From: Bacillus mycoides
GTDB taxonomy: Bacteria > Bacillota > Bacilli > Bacillales > Bacillaceae_G
Reading direction: 5' to 3'
DNA: 64,000 nucleotides
Assembly: GCF_018742245.1 (NCBI RefSeq)
Contig: NZ_CP036132.1
Coordinates: 4,645,001-4,709,000, forward strand
The position numbers and the translations under genes were made by a program. Below, piece by piece: positions 62,157 to 64,000 of the stretch. Position 1 is the first letter of the stretch. Each line of letters opens with the position of its first letter. A model generated the notes under the pieces. The model worked only from the letters and a program-made list of their open reading frames with translations, was not told the origin of the DNA and searched no databases.

Positions 62157-63074
62157 TTACTGTAGATCTTCTCCAATAATCCTTACTTCTCGCTCTAATT
62201 TCACACCGAATTTTTCTTCAACTGTCTTTTGTACGAAATGAATTAAATCAATGTAATCTTGCGCAGTTCCGTTATCAACATTCACCATAAATCCAGCGTG
62301 TTTTAAAGAAACTTCCACTCCTCCAATTCGCTTACCCTGCAGTCCTGATTCTTGAATAAGCTTACCCGCAAAATTATTTGGTGGACGCTTAAATACACTA
62401 CCACATGAAGGATACTCTAACGGTTGTTTTGATTCACGCTTAAACGTTAAATCATCCATTTTTTCTTTGATTTCTTCACGCACACCTTCTTCAAGTTCAA
62501 ACTTCGCTTCAAGAATAATGTAATGATTGTTCGCAAATACACTCTTACGATATCCAAATTCAAATGCATCTTTCGTTAAAGTGCATAGCTCTCCATCACC
62601 TGTCATTACAACTGCTTCTGTTAATACATAAGCTACTTCACCGCCATATGCACCAGCATTCATATATAACGCTCCACCAACTGAACCTGGAATACCACAA
62701 GCAAACTCAAGTCCTGTTAAATTGTGATCCAATGCAATTCGTGACACATCAATAATCGCTGCACCACACCCCGCAACAATCGTTGTCCCCGTTACAGTAA
62801 CACCTGTAATATGAATTAAACTTACTGTAATCCCGCGAAGACCACCGTCTTTAATAATGACATTCGAACCGTTTCCTAAAAACGTAACTGGAATATTATG
62901 TTGATTCGCATACTTGATAACTTCTTGAATTTCAACATAATTTGTAGGCGCAACGAACACATCTGCTTTTCCGCCAACTTTAATATGCGTATGATTCTTC
63001 AGCATTTCATCTTGCTTCACATGACCTTCAGGCAATACTGTACTTAAATATTTATAAACCTCTTGCATATTCAT
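62157..63074 (-). CDS. murB: UDP-N-acetylenolpyruvoylglucosamine reductase
   Basis: 305 residues, type II MurB. FAD-binding segments [20 protein letters not shown] and [20 protein letters not shown], the catalytic serine region [11 protein letters not shown], and the C-terminal glutamate in [10 protein letters not shown]. It reduces the enolpyruvyl group to make UDP-MurNAc. It is not beside other mur genes, so it is probably the second murB of B. cereus-group genomes. A weak ribosome site precedes the ATG. Confidence 0.94.
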   Translation of the reverse strand: MNMQEVYKYLSTVLPEGHVKQDEMLKNHTHIKVGGKADVFVAPTNYVEIQEVIKYANQHNIPVTFLGNGSNVIIKDGGLRGITVSLIHITGVTVTGTTIVAGCGAAIIDVSRIALDHNLTGLEFACGIPGSVGGALYMNAGAYGGEVAYVLTEAVVMTGDGELCTLTKDAFEFGYRKSVFANNHYIILEAKFELEEGVREEIKEKMDDLTFKRESKQPLEYPSCGSVFKRPPNNFAGKLIQESGLQGKRIGGVEVSLKHAGFMVNVDNGTAQDYIDLIHFVQKTVEEKFGVKLEREVRIIGEDLQ

Positions 63075-63102
63075 TTTACGATTCCTCTATTTCTATAATC
63101 TT

Positions 63103-63145
63103 TTTATCCCGCTATCCACGGGCCCATAATATCCCCACATACATG
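63103..63145 (-). repeat. Possible bcr1 left-end fragment
   Basis: TTTTTATCCCGCTATCCACG resembles the TTTATCCCGC start of bcr1, but the rest is lost. The remainder of 63146-63410 has one weak inverted repeat (CCTCTT/AAGAGG near 63215) and no gene. Confidence 0.35.
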
Positions 63146-63411
63146 AAATAAACCTAAAGTGGTGGATACAGTGTACCTAAAATCAATTCGAGACACCTAT
63201 AAACCTCTTACATTATAAGAGGTGCCACTCATATTAAAATATATATCGCGTAATAAAGCAACCCAAATAGGCTACTAAACTTGACATGTAACTATATAGA
63301 CAACAAATTGTAAAATATATAACTTTTACAAAACACTATCCCTCATTATCTTACTATACCATACGAAAGAAAAATGGTATTATTTTGTAATCTTTACTTT
63401 ACTCACATCCA

Positions 63412-63446
63412 TAAAAAAAGAGCACATCCCACAGAATGTGCCCTTT
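63412..63446 (-). terminator. Terminator of the SET-domain gene
   Basis: AAAGGGCACAT/ATGTGCTCTTT arms (one mismatch) with a seven-T tail on the minus strand. Confidence 0.85.
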
Positions 63447-63460
63447 CTATACTCATTAAA

Positions 63461-63856
63461 TTATTTTTCGTTCTCTTCTTTTTCCTTATCAAACCATAAT
63501 AGCTCATCGTCATCAACTTCACCATTATAATTGATTAGAATCTCTTCTCCCGCTTTTATATCTTTGTAAGCAAAGAAGTTAAACGTATGATTCTCAAAGA
63601 CAATATCATACGTTGCATTCGGATTATATGCATGATTAAATAACATGCCGTATCCTAAAAGGAATGCCGTATGATTTACCCCATACTCAAATGCGTAGTC
63701 AGCAAGTAACGTTTTCTCAATGTGTTCATGCTGTTCATTCGGATAAGAGATAACTGGTGCTGAGTGTATCAACTCACCCTTTTTAATATCACGAGTTGCA
63801 AATACACCTCTATTAAATTCTCCATCACTAAGTTCAGAAGTCTTAACTTCAATCAT
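63461..63856 (-). CDS. SET-domain protein (putative lysine methyltransferase)
   Basis: 131 residues covering a minimal SET domain: GVFATRDIKKGELIHSAPVI at the start, GMLFNHAYNPNATYDIVFEN (the NH..N cofactor motif) and EILINYNGE near the C-terminus. Protein target unknown; in eukaryotes the fold methylates lysines. No pre- or post-SET zinc clusters. Start ATG 63856 with AGGTG six bases upstream; the GTG at 63865 is part of that site. Confidence 0.88.
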   Translation of the reverse strand: MIEVKTSELSDGEFNRGVFATRDIKKGELIHSAPVISYPNEQHEHIEKTLLADYAFEYGVNHTAFLLGYGMLFNHAYNPNATYDIVFENHTFNFFAYKDIKAGEEILINYNGEVDDDELLWFDKEKEENEK

Positions 63857-63949
63857 ATGTGTCACCTATATATTTCTTTCTTCGAAGTATTTTTCTCCTT
63901 AAGCTTGGCAGAAAACGCGGAGAAAAGCAATTAAATTCCTACCAAGTAT

Positions 63950-63977
63950 AAAAAGGGCACATTATTGTGCTCTTTTT
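63950..63977. terminator. Terminator at the window end
   Basis: AAAAAGGGCACA/TGTGCTCTTTTT arms with a 4-nt loop; belongs to a gene beyond the window or serves both strands. Confidence 0.7.
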
Positions 63978-64000
63978 AGGTGATATTCTATGAAGCCCCG

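Overview
The window is a chromosomal segment of a low-GC Firmicute, almost certainly a member of the Bacillus cereus group. Support comes from gene content and order shared with Bacillus (fadNAE next to yuzL and fadM, ytcD/ytbD/ytbE, yjlC-ndh, khtTU, mifM/yidC2, yvdC/yvdD-like genes), from A+T-rich intergenic DNA with strong GGAGG ribosome sites, and from several copies of the B. cereus-group mobile repeat bcr1 with TTTAT/ATAAA target duplications. No rRNA, tRNA, phage, plasmid or insertion-sequence transposase gene was seen. Layout: 1-6.6 kb carries fatty-acid beta-oxidation (fadE, fadA, fadN on the minus strand behind a FadR-type operator), yuzL, a DacF-like penicillin-binding protein and a proline dehydrogenase. 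6.9-14 kb holds two small conserved genes, a Cache-type chemoreceptor, a TrmB-like regulator, an MFS exporter behind a large palindrome and a LAT-family permease behind a T-box. 14-25.6 kb has a secreted 49-residue-repeat protein, yidC2 with a MifM-like arrest peptide, a YitT-family protein, a small membrane protein with a structured leader, an XRE/DUF3169/M50 cassette, a coding remnant interrupted by bcr1, a DedA protein, and an L,D-transpeptidase next to an OmpR-type two-component system with OmpR-like direct repeats upstream. 25.7-39 kb has a DMT transporter, a second methionyl-tRNA synthetase with a Met T-box, a methyltransferase, an orphan Fur box, a second chemoreceptor, a MIP18-family Fe-S gene, a thermolysin-family protease, an MhqR-like regulator with a pirin, and the khtTU potassium/proton antiporter pair. 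39-53.4 kb is rich in uptake systems: three AGCS alanine/glycine symporters and two NupC nucleoside transporters, with dps, ferritin, LOG and MazG-like genes, a DUF418 protein, and a seven-unit 122-bp tandem repeat array. 53.4-64 kb contains an NAD(P)-binding reductase, a thioester-domain surface protein, the ytb efflux/reductase operon with its HxlR regulator, yjlC-ndh behind a structured leader, tyrS with a Tyr T-box, murB and a SET-domain gene. Functionally the segment combines lipid and amino-acid/nucleoside uptake and catabolism with redox and metal homeostasis (PerR-box dps, ferritin, Fur boxes, MhqR and HxlR regulators, NDH-2). RNA-level control is prominent: three T-boxes, one arrest-peptide switch, and three structured leaders I cannot assign to a known class. 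The most noteworthy observations are the MifM-like switch in front of yidC2, the multi-helix leader of yjlC-ndh, the leader of the 128-residue membrane protein, and a 122-bp repeat family whose variants show compensatory base changes in both arms of the same hairpin. All calls rest on reading the sequence; no database search was run.
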